Positions 9,103-16,868 of a stretch of DNA of 64,000 nucleotides are shown here, in pieces. Source of the stretch: CAG-826 sp964583155 (lineage in GTDB: Bacteria; Bacillota_I; Bacilli_A; RFN20; CAG-826); NCBI GenBank assembly GCA_964583155.1, contig CAZOUY010000005.1:1-64000 (forward strand), read 5' to 3'. Below the pieces are notes generated by a model that searched no databases, was not told the DNA's origin, and saw nothing but the letters and a program-made list of their open reading frames with translations. Positions within the stretch are counted from its first letter, which is position 1, and each line of letters begins with the position of its first letter. Made by a program: the position numbers and the translations under genes.

Positions 9103-9926
9103 GCGAATGTAATCATGATTGCAGCAGTTGTCAGCAAAACTGTGAAGAACGGAAAATCGAAAAAATTACCACGAATGCGCTGAGCAAAGTGCGAAGGGTA
9201 ATTGGCGTTTTATCTGGAAAAGGCGGGGTTGGAAAGTCTTTTGTGGCGGCCCTTTTAGCCTCGGAATTACGAAAAAAAGGTTTTAATGTCGGAGTATTGG
9301 ATGCGGATATTACCGGGCCATCTATTCCCCAGGCATTTGGTATCGATGAGCCGGCGATGGGTGAAAACGGCATGATCTACCCAGCTTTGAGTAAGGGTGG
9401 CATCAATATTATTTCATCCAATATGTTTTTAGAGCATCGCGAAGATCCGATTATCTGGCGCGGAGTTATGCTAGGAGAAATGGTGAAGCAGTTTTATCAC
9501 GATGTTTATTGGAAAGACATCGATTTTATGGTCGTTGATATGCCACCGGGAACGGGCGATGTCGCCTTAACCACTTTCCAATATCTTCCCATGGATGCTT
9601 TGGTAATTGTGACTTCGCCTCAAGAATTAGTGTCGACAATCGTCCAAAAAGCGGTGCGGATGGCCGAAATGATGGAAATACCCATTCTTGGATTAGTGGA
9701 AAATATGTCGTATGTTGAATGTCCTCATTGCCATGAGCATTTGCATATTTATGGCCCATCGCATGTTGAAGAAATAGCGTCTCAATATCAACTACCGGTA
9801 CTAGCTAAAATTCCCTTACGGGAAGATTTGGCGTTATTAACCGATGCGGGCGATGTTGAAAAAATCGAGGGCGATTTTTTAAAAGACTTAGTGGCCGCGG
9901 TTGAAAAAATTAAAGCAAAGGAGTGA
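9099..9926 (+). CDS. mrp: Mrp/NBP35-type iron-sulfur cluster carrier ATPase
   Basis: 275 residues. A cysteine-rich N-terminus (Cys4, 8, 11, 15) as in NBP35-type proteins is followed by the deviant Walker A GKGGVGKS at residues 40-47, the DADITGPS switch, VVDMPPGTGD, and a C-terminal CPHC pair (Cys208/Cys211) that bridges the dimer cluster. The family binds a labile 4Fe-4S cluster at the dimer interface and delivers it to apoproteins in the cytosol. The N-terminal Cys motif is a feature of NBP35 that many bacterial Mrp proteins lack. It overlaps yigZ by four bases and is followed by pepP. Confidence 0.93.
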   Translation: MSECNHDCSSCQQNCEERKIEKITTNALSKVRRVIGVLSGKGGVGKSFVAALLASELRKKGFNVGVLDADITGPSIPQAFGIDEPAMGENGMIYPALSKGGINIISSNMFLEHREDPIIWRGVMLGEMVKQFYHDVYWKDIDFMVVDMPPGTGDVALTTFQYLPMDALVIVTSPQELVSTIVQKAVRMAEMMEIPILGLVENMSYVECPHCHEHLHIYGPSHVEEIASQYQLPVLAKIPLREDLALLTDAGDVEKIEGDFLKDLVAAVEKIKAKE

Positions 9927-9930
9927 TAGT

Positions 9931-11292
9931 ATGATCAGCAAACAAGATTACATTAAAAGAAGATCGACCTTCTTTCATAAAATGAAAAACAATTCGGTAG
10001 CGATTTTATTTTCCGGATCATTAATAAAATCGAGCGCCGATCAAACATATCCATTTGAAGTTAATCGAAACTTTTATTATTTAACGGGAATCAATCAGGC
10101 TAATTCCATGCTAGTAATGTTGAAGACAGTCGGAAATGTGAATACCTTTTTGTTCATTGACGAGGTTGATCCGACGCGCGTGAAATGGACAGGAAAAATG
10201 CTTTTTCCTCATGAGGCCAGCGAACTAAGCGGTGTCAAGGATATTCTTCTTACCAAGCATTTTGAAAGCAAAATAGGCTTGATTCTTGATGGCCAAAAGA
10301 ATGCCTATGGCCGTGTGGAAACTGTCTATTTAGATTTAGAGTCAGGGCTTTTTATTTCACAAGATAAAACGACGAAGGATTGGGCTTTCGAAATAACCAA
10401 AAACCATCCGGGATTGAATTGTTTGGATGCCTATAAGATGATTGTTGAGGAGCGGATGATTAAATCGGAGGCCGAAATAGCGGAGATTCGCGAAACGATC
10501 AACACCACGCGAATTGGCTTAGAGGCGGTCATGAAGAATCTGAAGCCGGGAATCTATGAATATCAAATCTCTTCGCTTTTTGCTTATACCATTCAAGATT
10601 ACAATAACTCCGGATTGTCATTTCCAACCATCGCTGCTGGAGGCGAAAATGCCGTTATCCTGCATTATCCGACTCCCACGCAAATGCTGAAGCCCAATAC
10701 GCTTTTACTTTTGGATTTAGGGGCGGAAAAGAATCTTTATCGGGCTGATATTACGCGGACTTATCCCGTGAGTGGCGTCTATCAAGGAAAAATGAAAGAA
10801 ATCTATGATATGGTTTTAAGATGCAATAAAGCGGTCGCGACCTACATTCGTCCCGGTATTACCTTAGCCGATGTTCAAGGATTTGCCTTTGAGTTCTTAA
10901 AATCCGAATTGATCAGTCACGGATATATCTCCGTCGATAAAGTTCAAAAGCAGGCTAATGATGAAATCGCGGCGCGCGAAATTATGACACCATTATCCGA
11001 TATCGAAAAGGATGAAATCTATAAGAAAAAGCTTTATGATGCGGTATTTACGTATTATTATCATAATGTTTCACATCATCTAGGTCTCGATACCCACGAT
11101 GCGAGCTTCCGCGATATGAAATTAGAGCCGGGAATGGTTATTACCGATGAGCCGGGATTATATTTTGAAGAATATGGTATTGGCGTTCGCATTGAGGATG
11201 ATGTTTTAGTGACCGAAAATGGCTCTGAAGTTTTATCGAAGGACATAATTAAAGAAATTAAAGACATTGAGGCCTTTATGGCTCATAAATAA
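9931..11292 (+). CDS. pepP: Xaa-Pro aminopeptidase (M24B family)
   Basis: 453 residues. The N-terminal creatinase-like domain (about 1-170) contains FEVNRNFYYLTGI. The C-terminal pita-bread domain carries the five metal ligands in order: DLGAEKNLYRADITR (two Asp), the His of SHHLGLDTHD, Glu in DEPGLYFEE and Glu in RIEDDVLVTENG. The enzyme removes an N-terminal residue that precedes proline, in the cytosol. The start at 9931 has AAGGAG upstream; an in-frame start at 9901 would sit inside mrp. A terminator hairpin begins at the stop codon. Confidence 0.93.
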   Translation: MISKQDYIKRRSTFFHKMKNNSVAILFSGSLIKSSADQTYPFEVNRNFYYLTGINQANSMLVMLKTVGNVNTFLFIDEVDPTRVKWTGKMLFPHEASELSGVKDILLTKHFESKIGLILDGQKNAYGRVETVYLDLESGLFISQDKTTKDWAFEITKNHPGLNCLDAYKMIVEERMIKSEAEIAEIRETINTTRIGLEAVMKNLKPGIYEYQISSLFAYTIQDYNNSGLSFPTIAAGGENAVILHYPTPTQMLKPNTLLLLDLGAEKNLYRADITRTYPVSGVYQGKMKEIYDMVLRCNKAVATYIRPGITLADVQGFAFEFLKSELISHGYISVDKVQKQANDEIAAREIMTPLSDIEKDEIYKKKLYDAVFTYYYHNVSHHLGLDTHDASFRDMKLEPGMVITDEPGLYFEEYGIGVRIEDDVLVTENGSEVLSKDIIKEIKDIEAFMAHK

Positions 11293-11310
11293 GAGGAGAA
11301 ATCCTCTTTT
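11289..11310 (+). terminator. Terminator of the yigZ-mrp-pepP operon
   Basis: AAGAGGA (11291-11297) pairs with TCCTCTT around a GAAA tetraloop and ends in TTTT. The stem starts within the pepP stop codon. Confidence 0.8.
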
Positions 11311-11320
11311 ATGTTTTCTA

Positions 11321-11329
11321 GGGGGGGGG
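11321..11329 (+). repeat. G9 homopolymer at the AlkD-like ribosome binding site
   Basis: Nine consecutive G in an A/T-rich region, ending 11 bases before the ATG at 11341. It could act as, or spoil, the ribosome binding site. It also lies in frame between an upstream ATG (11311) and the chosen start. Confidence 0.6.
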
Positions 11330-11340
11330 AAGAATTAGCG

Positions 11341-12027
11341 ATGGATTACCAAGATTTATTGATGGATATCAAAGAGCATGGCTCATTGGATAAAAAGGCT
11401 TTTACCGAGCGTATCATCATTACGAAGAGTGAAGTGATAAGCGGTGCGCCGGTTTCCTATCTTGAGGGCTTAGCCAAAAAGCTCTTAGCGGAAGGAAAGC
11501 AGACGGATGATTTGGTCTTTGGTGAGTATTATGAAATTGATTTTTTAATCGGTTTATTGATCGTTTATCAAAAAACAAGTCCGGAAATTAAATATCTTCT
11601 TTTAGAAGAATATATGAGGAAAGTCGATAATTGGGCATTGGTTGATATGATTGCTACCCGATTTAAGGTTAAGGATTTTTTCTTAGGATTATCAAAGATA
11701 TTGACTTATATTAGCGATTGCAATACATATTTAAGGCGTTTTGGCTATATACATTTTTTAGTGAATTTTATAAAAAAAGAGGAGTATTTAACGACCTTTT
11801 TACCATATATTAAAAGCGATCGGGAATATATTGTGAAAATGGCCATAGCATGGCTAATCGCCACCGCCTTTGTCTATCATCCGCAGTTGATGAAGGATTA
11901 TCTGATGAACGCATCATTATCGTACGATATCAAAAAAATGGCGGTCCAAAAAATGAGCGATTCAAAAAGAATACCCTTTGATTTAAAAATCGAACTTAAA
12001 GAATACCTTAAATCGCTTCCCAAATAA
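11341..12027 (+). CDS. AlkD-like DNA alkylation repair protein
   Basis: 228 residues, all-helical, matching the HEAT-repeat DNA alkylation repair family (AlkC/AlkD). Recognisable parts are the ELYEID-like FGEYYEIDFLIGL near residue 62, VDNWALVDM near 96, LRRFGYIHFL near 135 and the VKMAIAWLIATAF helix near 165. Members excise N3- and N7-alkylated purines without base flipping. The catalytic Asp of the Bacillus AlkD type fits VDNWALVDM. The start at 11341 gives the best N-terminus. The G9 run just upstream is the only purine stretch that could serve as a ribosome binding site. It is separated from pepP by a terminator, so it needs its own promoter, which I cannot see. Confidence 0.8.
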   Translation: MDYQDLLMDIKEHGSLDKKAFTERIIITKSEVISGAPVSYLEGLAKKLLAEGKQTDDLVFGEYYEIDFLIGLLIVYQKTSPEIKYLLLEEYMRKVDNWALVDMIATRFKVKDFFLGLSKILTYISDCNTYLRRFGYIHFLVNFIKKEEYLTTFLPYIKSDREYIVKMAIAWLIATAFVYHPQLMKDYLMNASLSYDIKKMAVQKMSDSKRIPFDLKIELKEYLKSLPK

Positions 12028-12060
12028 TAGTGATTTTTAGCGATTTTTGGTGTTCATAGA

Positions 12061-12089
12061 TTGCAGTTGTTGAAATAAATTTGTAAAAT
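12061..12089 (+). promoter_or_regulatory. Promoter of malQ-glpK
   Basis: TTGCAG (12061-12066) and TAAAAT (12084-12089) are spaced by 17 bases and sit 25 bases before the malQ start. Confidence 0.6.
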
Positions 12090-12114
12090 AAAGAAAAAAG
12101 GTAAGGTGATATTA

Positions 12115-13593
12115 ATGGAAAGAGGTTCAGGTGTCTTAATGCATATTTCCTCCCTTCCTAGCAAGCACGGAATTGGTACTTTTGGTAAGGAAGCCCGACA
12201 ATTTGTTAAATTACTGCATAACGCAGGGCAAAAATATTGGCAAGTGTTGCCGCTTAATCCAACAAGCTATGGTGATTCTCCCTATCAATCATTTTCGGCT
12301 TTTGCTTTAAATCCATATTTTGTTGATTTGGATATTTTAGTAAAAAAAGGCTATTTGTTAAAAAAAGAGGTGCGTGCGATTAAAGGCGGAAGCAATCCTC
12401 ATTATGTTGATTATGGAAAAATATATGAAGAACGATTTGGTATTCTTCGGTTAGCGTTTAAAAGAGCTTATTTTGAAGAAAAAGCCCAATTAGAGCGGTT
12501 TTTAAAAAAGAACCGTTATTGGTTGGAGGGCTATGCCGATTTTATGCTTTTAAAAGAGATGTTCAATGGCGAAAGCTGGTTAAATTGGCCACGTCCCTAT
12601 AAGTTTCATCATCGTCAAACGATCAAAGAAGCACGGGAAGCTCATCAAGAAGATTTTTGGTTTTGGGTTTTCGTTCAATATCACGCTTTTGATCAATATC
12701 GGAGGCTCCGTCGCTATGCCAATAGTAAGGGCATCAAGATCATCGGTGACATGCCAATTTATGTCGCTAGCGATAGTGCCGATGTCTGGGCCCATCCGAA
12801 ATTATTCCGCTTAGATAGCCGGCGCAATCCCGCTTTAGTGGCGGGAGTACCACCTGATTATTTTAGTGCAACCGGTCAGTTGTGGGGTAATCCGATTTAT
12901 GATTGGGAAAAAATGCGAAAAACTCATTATCGCTGGTGGAAATTGCGGGTTAAGCAGATGAGCCGTCTCTATGATTGCTTGCGAATCGATCATTTCCGGG
13001 GCTTTGAATCGTATTGGGCGGTTCGTTATGGTGAAGAAACCGCTATAAACGGACAATGGCTTAAAGGACCTGATAAAGAGATCATTGATGTTTTCAAGGC
13101 GGCCGCTCCGAAATTGCAAATCATCGCCGAGGATTTAGGTGTCATCACCGAACAAGTGCGGGCTTTATTGAATTATAGTGGCTATCCGGGCTTAAAGGTT
13201 TTCCAATTTGCTTTTGGTGGCAATCCGGATGATCCTTTCCTGCCTCATACCTATGAAGAAAATTGTGTAGCCTATATTGGCACCCATGACAATGATGTTT
13301 TATTGAATTTTATTAGAGATAACCCCCATGATGCTGAGGCGATGCGTCGGTATTTGAATTGTTATGGCGACGAGCATAATTTGATCGATGCGACCATCGA
13401 TCGCATGATGTCATCGCGTGCGAATGTTGTGATTTTTATGATGCAGGATTTATTGCATCTTGATAAATATTCGCGGATGAATATTCCGGGAACTTCGGTC
13501 GGCAACTGGCAATTTAGAGCCACCAAAGAGCAGCTTGATGCCAATTTTGCTGTTACGCTCTACAATCGTACCGGGCAAAAGGGCCGATTATAA
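12115..13593 (+). CDS. malQ: 4-alpha-glucanotransferase (GH77)
   Basis: 492 residues. It transfers alpha-1,4-glucan segments between maltodextrins (amylomaltase), a cytosolic step in glycogen or maltodextrin use. GH77 motifs are clear: GSGVLMHISSLPS at the N-terminus, GDSPYQSFSAFA, GDMPIYVASDSADVW, the nucleophile Asp in RIDHFRGFESYW, the acid/base Glu in IAEDLGVI, and the stabiliser Asp in GTHDND. The start at 12115 is preferred because AAGGTGA lies five bases upstream; a GTG nine bases earlier is inside that site. It is followed 11 bases later by glpK in an operon. Confidence 0.95.
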   Translation: MERGSGVLMHISSLPSKHGIGTFGKEARQFVKLLHNAGQKYWQVLPLNPTSYGDSPYQSFSAFALNPYFVDLDILVKKGYLLKKEVRAIKGGSNPHYVDYGKIYEERFGILRLAFKRAYFEEKAQLERFLKKNRYWLEGYADFMLLKEMFNGESWLNWPRPYKFHHRQTIKEAREAHQEDFWFWVFVQYHAFDQYRRLRRYANSKGIKIIGDMPIYVASDSADVWAHPKLFRLDSRRNPALVAGVPPDYFSATGQLWGNPIYDWEKMRKTHYRWWKLRVKQMSRLYDCLRIDHFRGFESYWAVRYGEETAINGQWLKGPDKEIIDVFKAAAPKLQIIAEDLGVITEQVRALLNYSGYPGLKVFQFAFGGNPDDPFLPHTYEENCVAYIGTHDNDVLLNFIRDNPHDAEAMRRYLNCYGDEHNLIDATIDRMMSSRANVVIFMMQDLLHLDKYSRMNIPGTSVGNWQFRATKEQLDANFAVTLYNRTGQKGRL

Positions 13594-13604
13594 AAAGGAA
13601 TTTT

Positions 13605-15080
13605 ATGAAGAAGTATATTCTTTCGATCGATCAAGGTACGACCTCAACACGCGCTATTTTCTTTGATAAAAACGGCAATTTAGTTGCGATGGCCCAGCGC
13701 GAAGTTCAATGTCAATTTCCTTTTTCCGGCTGGGTGGAGCAGGACGCTCTCGATATTTGGCTAAGCGTCATCGACGTTATCAACGAATTGCTGATTAAGA
13801 CGAATGAAACGATGGACGCTATTATGGCTATTGGTATCACCAATCAAAGAGAAACGACCATCATCTGGGATCGAAAAACGGGAATGCCCGTTTATCCTGC
13901 CATCGTTTGGCAATCTCGTCAATCGCAGGAGATCTGTGAGCAGTATCTTTCTCACCAAGAGACAATCCATCAAAAAACCGGACTTTTAATCAATCCGTAT
14001 TTTAGCGCTTCGAAGATTCGTTTTATTTTGGATCATATTGATCAAGGCCAGCGTAAGGCGAGAAATGGCGAGCTGATGTTTGGAACAATCGATAGCTGGC
14101 TGATCTATAAATTATCAGCCGGAAAAATCCACGCTACCGATGTTTCGAATGCCTCCCGAACGATGCTTTTTAATATTCAAACATTATCGTGGGATGAGGA
14201 GCTTTTAGACCTCTTTAACATTCCTCGAAGCATGCTACCCGAGGTGAGACCATCGAGCTCCATTTTTGGTTATGCTGATTTTTTCTCATCGGATGTTCCG
14301 ATCGCCGGTGTTGCTGGTGATCAGCAAGCGGCCTTGTTTGGTCAAGCCTGCTATGAAGAAGGCGATTTAAAAAATACCTATGGGACCGGATGCTTTTTAT
14401 TGATGAATACCGGCTCTAAGCCAATTTTTTCTAAAAATGGTCTCTTAACTACGATCGCTTGGTCAATTGATAACGAAGTGACATACGCCCTTGAAGGCTC
14501 TGTTTTTGTAGCCGGTGCCGCTGTTCAATGGCTTCGTGATCAGATGAAGATGATTAATGAGGCGAAGGATAGCGAGAAGGCGGCCCAAAAGGGAAATCCC
14601 AAGGCCCCGATTTATGTGGTTCCCGCCTTTGTGGGCTTAGGAACTCCATATTGGGATGATAACGCTCGCGGTGCTGTTTTTAATTTGACAAGAGCAACGA
14701 CCAAATACGATTTTATTAGAGCAACTTTGGATGCGATTGCGTACCAATCGCGAGATGTGATCGAAGTTATGAAAGAAGAAACCCATCTTGATTTAAAGAC
14801 GCTCAAGGTTGATGGTGGGGCAACCGCCAATAATTATTTGATGCAAATGCAATCGGATTTATTACAAACGCGTTTATTATTACCAAAATGCTTAGAAACG
14901 ACGGCGTTAGGAGCCGCCTATCTTGCCGGACTTGCTACCGGTTTTTGGCATGGTATTTCCGATATTAAGGATATTCATCAATATCAAAAGGAATATCTTC
15001 CAAACGATAATTATCGGCAAATGGAAGAGCAATATCGATATTGGAAATTGGCGGTCCAAGCCACCCGCGTATTTAAATAA
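13605..15080 (+). CDS. glpK: Glycerol kinase
   Basis: 491 residues, FGGY family. It phosphorylates glycerol to glycerol-3-phosphate in the cytosol. The N-terminal DQGTTSTRAI, GITNQRETT, WQSRQS, GTIDSWLIYKL, AGDQQAALFGQ, KNTYGTGCF and the C-terminal VDGGATANNYLMQ are all typical. In PTS-regulated Gram-positive enzymes a His about a dozen residues before AGDQQ is phosphorylated by HPr. Here that stretch reads YADFFSSDVPIAG with no His, so this control is probably absent (inference). No glycerol facilitator or glpD/glpO is nearby. The pairing with malQ suggests a carbon-use operon. Confidence 0.95.
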   Translation: MKKYILSIDQGTTSTRAIFFDKNGNLVAMAQREVQCQFPFSGWVEQDALDIWLSVIDVINELLIKTNETMDAIMAIGITNQRETTIIWDRKTGMPVYPAIVWQSRQSQEICEQYLSHQETIHQKTGLLINPYFSASKIRFILDHIDQGQRKARNGELMFGTIDSWLIYKLSAGKIHATDVSNASRTMLFNIQTLSWDEELLDLFNIPRSMLPEVRPSSSIFGYADFFSSDVPIAGVAGDQQAALFGQACYEEGDLKNTYGTGCFLLMNTGSKPIFSKNGLLTTIAWSIDNEVTYALEGSVFVAGAAVQWLRDQMKMINEAKDSEKAAQKGNPKAPIYVVPAFVGLGTPYWDDNARGAVFNLTRATTKYDFIRATLDAIAYQSRDVIEVMKEETHLDLKTLKVDGGATANNYLMQMQSDLLQTRLLLPKCLETTALGAAYLAGLATGFWHGISDIKDIHQYQKEYLPNDNYRQMEEQYRYWKLAVQATRVFK

Positions 15081-15092
15081 TATTCATTGTTA

Positions 15093-15126
15093 ACGAATAA
15101 GAGGAGAAATACTCTTATTCGTTTTT
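15093..15126 (+). terminator. Terminator of malQ-glpK
   Basis: An 11-bp stem ACGAATAAGAG/CTCTTATTCGT with an 8-base loop is followed by TTTTT. Confidence 0.85.
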
Positions 15127-15206
15127 ATGTCTTGTTGCAGAAAGGGACAGTTCTCTTGACATAAGAAGCTAGGAGTGGTATTCTTAAAACGCTTTGGAGG
15201 ATTATT

Positions 15207-15959
15207 ATGGCAAGAAAAGCACGAGCGAAGAGCTCGGTGGGTTACTATTACATTCGCTTAAAAGCGGCGGATGAAATAGAGTTTAACCATGAAGATGGAA
15301 TGATCTTTTTACGATGTCTAAAGCATTATAGTGGTTTCGAATTGCTTTGCTATTTATTGACCAGTAAAAATTTTTCCTTTGTAATTCATGAAGGTGATTT
15401 ACATCTTGAACAAATGATGCGCAAGGTATTGGGAAAGTTTATTCGGGCTTACAAAAAAGAGCATAGCGCAATTCAAGAGATATTTAAGGATCGCTATTAT
15501 TCTGAACCGGCCGATAATATTGAACAAGTTTTCTCCTTTATTGGTAAGATACATAATTTGGGTGATAGCTTTCATAGCCTTCTATGCAGCATGCCCGATT
15601 ATTTGGAAAATCCATATGTCGATCGCACATTTTATCATCGCTATTGCCAAGGAATCGATGATTTTCAAGCTCGATGTCAGGCATATATTATGAAGAATAA
15701 AAACCATCGCCGTTTAAGCGATGAAGAATTAAAAACGCTATTAGAAAAGACGTATCAAATTAGCATTATGGAAATTTATAAATTACCGAAATCGAAATTG
15801 ATTCGGATTCTCGATGAAGTGATGAGAGTAACAAAGGTTTCCGCTCGTCAAATTGCCCGAATCACGACTCTACCATTACGCTTTCTATGGGATTTAGGCA
15901 AAAGAATAACTTCTACTAATAATGCGAAGATAGAGAAGGAAGGTACTTATGAGCATTAA
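15207..15959 (+). CDS. Degenerate RAYT/Y1-transposase-like protein
   Basis: 250 residues with GGAGG eight bases upstream. The N-terminus MARKARAKSS-x-GYYYIRL, the FKDRYYSEP segment and the C-terminal helix-turn-helix (VSARQIARIT near 212) follow the plan of REP-associated tyrosine transposases (IS200-like fold). The catalytic parts are lost: the family HxH motif (usually in a 'GNHVHLLI' context) is replaced by SKNFSFVIHEG, with one His only and shifted. No Tyr appears in the usual helix apart from FIRAYKKEH. No inverted repeats or REP hairpins flank it. It overlaps the next gene by 11 bases and looks like a stable operon member rather than a mobile element. I infer domestication, perhaps as a nucleic-acid-binding protein. 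Confidence 0.7.
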   Translation: MARKARAKSSVGYYYIRLKAADEIEFNHEDGMIFLRCLKHYSGFELLCYLLTSKNFSFVIHEGDLHLEQMMRKVLGKFIRAYKKEHSAIQEIFKDRYYSEPADNIEQVFSFIGKIHNLGDSFHSLLCSMPDYLENPYVDRTFYHRYCQGIDDFQARCQAYIMKNKNHRRLSDEELKTLLEKTYQISIMEIYKLPKSKLIRILDEVMRVTKVSARQIARITTLPLRFLWDLGKRITSTNNAKIEKEGTYEH

Positions 15960-16866
15960 ACTAGCGAAATCGACGATTGTTGTTATGTCGATAATTACGG
16001 TTAGCGGAGCAGTGAGCGGCACGGTGCTAGGCATAGTTTATCGCAATGCGCACGCTAAGGTGTATTTTAACGATCAGCAATATAAAGATGATGAAGAACT
16101 TATATATGAACGTTTCTTAACGCAAAAGGAACAAGGTAATACCGACTATGAATCGAGCTTTACACCGGTTGAAGTATTACAGATCGGATTTATGAATTTG
16201 AAATATGTTGATTATGTCGCGGAGGCCACCGGTGAGATCGATGTTGGAGCCTTTGGAACGCAAACGGTGACGTCTATTAAGGTTCATGAAGATAAGAGCT
16301 TTTATTTCGAAAGTCTTTCGATTGGGAAAGCGTCCGTCGCAGCGCGCTATTATAGTGATGGCGAAAATATTACGGTCTATGGTGAGAAGAAAACGTTAAC
16401 CAAAACGGAAGATAATATTTGCCATGCCACCTATAAGAATAAAACCAAGTCCATGACTTATGATGAATACAAAGTTCAATATGGCGGTTATATCGATCAA
16501 CCAACAATTTATCTTTTTTCCTCTAAAACCGTTTTGGAGGGGACAACGCCTGTGCTGACCAAAAATGGAAATCAGTATCTAGTCGAGGCGACCTTTGGAG
16601 AAGCCGCTACGGAGTCATATAAGATTCAAATGCAAGCCACGAGTTCCCTTGTCGATAGCGTTTCGCCATTTGAAAAGGTGACCATTCATTGCGTTTTAGA
16701 TCAAGATTTGAACATTCAATCATTTCGTGTCGATGAAAACTATACGACTATTAGCTTCCTAGTTCCCGTGAAGTGCACTGCATATTTGGAAACATCTTAT
16801 TATTACGATGATATCTCTTATCCACTGGATCCGGAAGAATCATATATTTTACGAAAGGAGAAATAG
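15949..16866 (+). CDS. Membrane-anchored exported protein, unknown
   Basis: 305 residues. One N-terminal hydrophobic segment (about 8-30) with a short basic start looks like an uncleaved signal anchor; no lipobox is present. The rest is beta-rich with repeated V-x-V and Y/T alternation and is probably extracellular. I do not recognise a family. AAGGAAGG lies just upstream of the ATG, inside the previous gene, so translation is coupled to it. Two bases separate its stop from the next gene, which encodes another exported beta-rich protein, so the pair may act together at the cell surface. Confidence 0.7.
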   Translation: MSIKLAKSTIVVMSIITVSGAVSGTVLGIVYRNAHAKVYFNDQQYKDDEELIYERFLTQKEQGNTDYESSFTPVEVLQIGFMNLKYVDYVAEATGEIDVGAFGTQTVTSIKVHEDKSFYFESLSIGKASVAARYYSDGENITVYGEKKTLTKTEDNICHATYKNKTKSMTYDEYKVQYGGYIDQPTIYLFSSKTVLEGTTPVLTKNGNQYLVEATFGEAATESYKIQMQATSSLVDSVSPFEKVTIHCVLDQDLNIQSFRVDENYTTISFLVPVKCTAYLETSYYYDDISYPLDPEESYILRKEK

Positions 16867-16868
16867 CC

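Noticed and set aside
15207..15959. Calling this an active insertion sequence
   Set aside because: The catalytic HxH motif is missing and no terminal hairpins or target-site features are visible.
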